Assembly: GCF_002091955.1 (NCBI RefSeq)
Contig: NZ_MKKY01000091.1
Coordinates: 377,001 to 441,000, forward strand
Direction: 5' to 3'
Length of the DNA stretch: 64,000 nucleotides
From: Rhodococcus sp. 1168
GTDB lineage: Bacteria > Actinomycetota > Actinomycetes > Mycobacteriales > Mycobacteriaceae
Shown here: one piece after another, positions 63,304-64,000 of the stretch
How positions within the stretch are numbered: the stretch's first letter is position 1
How the letters are laid out: each line of letters opens with the position of its first letter
Notes under the pieces: model-generated
Told to the model about the DNA's origin: nothing
What the model saw: only the letters and a program-made list of their open reading frames with translations
Databases searched by the model: none
Made by a program: the position numbers and the translations under genes

Positions 63304-64000
63304 CAAGGCAGTTCGACGCGGCCTGGGCGTGGGAATGGATCTCCCGTGGGGAGCGCCCGTCGGTTTCGATCCCGACACACCAGGCCCGAACGCGCGCGTC
63401 CGGGCATTCCTGGACCGTCATGCTGCTGATTACGCCTACCTATCGTTCGCATTTCAACCACGCGGCACCGTGCCGCTCACAGTCGCTCACTACCGCGAGC
63501 CCTACCGGGCCCTGATCGACAGCCTTCCCGCGCAGATGCCGGTCGCTCTGCACCAGACGCTGCTCAACCTCGGTTCGGTCCAGGACTACGACCGGTCGAT
63601 GATCTACGAATTCACGAACGAACTGAACCGGGAATTCGATTGGGCATGGATCGTCGAAGACCTCGGAATGTGGTCTCTGGGGGGCATACCCATGCCGTAC
63701 CCCCTACCGCCCTACCTGGTCGAAGACAACGTCGCCAACGTCGCCGGCAACATTGCCGAAGCGGTATCCCATCTCCACATGCCACTACGCGTGGAGTTTC
63801 CAGGGTTCACCGATGGTGTGACCGTCGTCGTCGGCGACATCGACGCCTACGACTTCTTCCGCCGAGTGACCGACATCTCCGACTCCGAGGTCACTCTGGA
63901 TGTCGGGCATCTCATCAGTTGGCGTTGGTGGAGCGGGCGCCGCGGCCGAGAATTGTACGGCGACCTGAACCGCTTGCCGTTGGATCGTTGCCGGGAGCTA
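63287..64000 (+). CDS. DUF692/MNIO-family iron oxidase (partial, runs off window)
   Basis: 238 codons are visible; start ATG 63287 with GGAGG six bases upstream, overlapping the radical SAM gene. N-terminus RRGLGVGMDLPWG, then AFLDRHAADYAYLSFAF, WIVEDLGMWSLGG, PMPYPLPPYLVEDNV, and TLDVGHLISW fit the TIM-barrel DUF692 pattern (MbnB/TglH type). These multinuclear iron enzymes change Cys, Asp, Asn or other residues of peptides. Diverged from the known members, so the assignment is moderately sure. Operon with precursor and radical SAM gene. Confidence 0.68.
   Translation, partial: MSEPRNKAVRRGLGVGMDLPWGAPVGFDPDTPGPNARVRAFLDRHAADYAYLSFAFQPRGTVPLTVAHYREPYRALIDSLPAQMPVALHQTLLNLGSVQDYDRSMIYEFTNELNREFDWAWIVEDLGMWSLGGIPMPYPLPPYLVEDNVANVAGNIAEAVSHLHMPLRVEFPGFTDGVTVVVGDIDAYDFFRRVTDISDSEVTLDVGHLISWRWWSGRRGRELYGDLNRLPLDRCREL

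Overview
The window is high-GC actinobacterial DNA, most likely from a mycolic-acid bacterium such as Rhodococcus. The reasons are an MmpL-type transporter next to a fatty acyl-AMP ligase, an Lsr2 paralogue, an LGFP-repeat cell-envelope protein, and long operons of genes joined by ATGA/GTGA overlaps. No rRNA operon, intact tRNA or CRISPR array was seen. Everything rests on reading the sequence; no database search was possible.

Region 1 (1-4 kb) is ordinary chromosome: a lipoprotein gene, two ABC ATPases and the start of an FtsX-like permease on the minus strand, then cinA on the plus strand. Region 2 (4.3-32.9 kb) is a biosynthetic cluster. Its core is the five-gene set known from agglomerin, RK-682 and tetronomycin: KAS III-like enzyme, FkbH-like glyceryl-ACP synthase, stand-alone ACP, E2-like acyltransferase and alpha/beta hydrolase. 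Together these make an acyl-tetronate from a beta-ketoacyl thioester and glyceryl-ACP. Upstream, an acyl-AMP ligase, an ACP and two acyl-CoA-dehydrogenase-like proteins should supply a modified fatty acyl-ACP, and a one-module KS-AT-ACP polyketide synthase should extend it once with malonyl-CoA and leave the keto group. Downstream are a thioesterase, two MFS exporters, a second adenylating enzyme, and a PLP decarboxylase fused to its own ACP (similar in logic to VinN/VinO of vicenistatin). A SARP regulator, an FAD monooxygenase, a P450, a second KAS III-like enzyme and a membrane protein complete it. An MmpL transporter and an SRPBCC protein diverge from the front of the operon. A GGDEF protein and an AbiEii remnant follow.

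Region 3 (35.0-64 kb) looks like an integrated mobile island. It begins exactly at a 3' half of a tRNA-Asn gene (34,981-35,023), still followed by its terminator, so the rebuilt tRNA should lie beyond the right end of the window. The island holds a TIR plus caspase-like operon (Thoeris-like defence), a second TIR/caspase pair cut by an IS481-family element, truncated genes, Lsr2, a ParB-like/DUF3560 plasmid-type operon, and an IS110-family element. An 8.5-kb transposon with three tyrosine recombinases sits inside the DUF3560 gene. Its ends can be placed to the base: a 6-bp GGAGTG repeat flanks it, and removing it restores the reading frame. It carries a possible NucA/NucB-type nuclease and a neighbouring small protein.

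The right end (61.1-64 kb) holds what looks like a ribosomal-peptide (RiPP) locus: a 43-residue precursor with a strong ribosome-binding site, a long perfect hairpin, a B12-type radical SAM enzyme, and a DUF692/MNIO enzyme that runs off the window. I consider this locus, the tetronate cluster and the TIR-caspase pairs the most interesting parts of the window.
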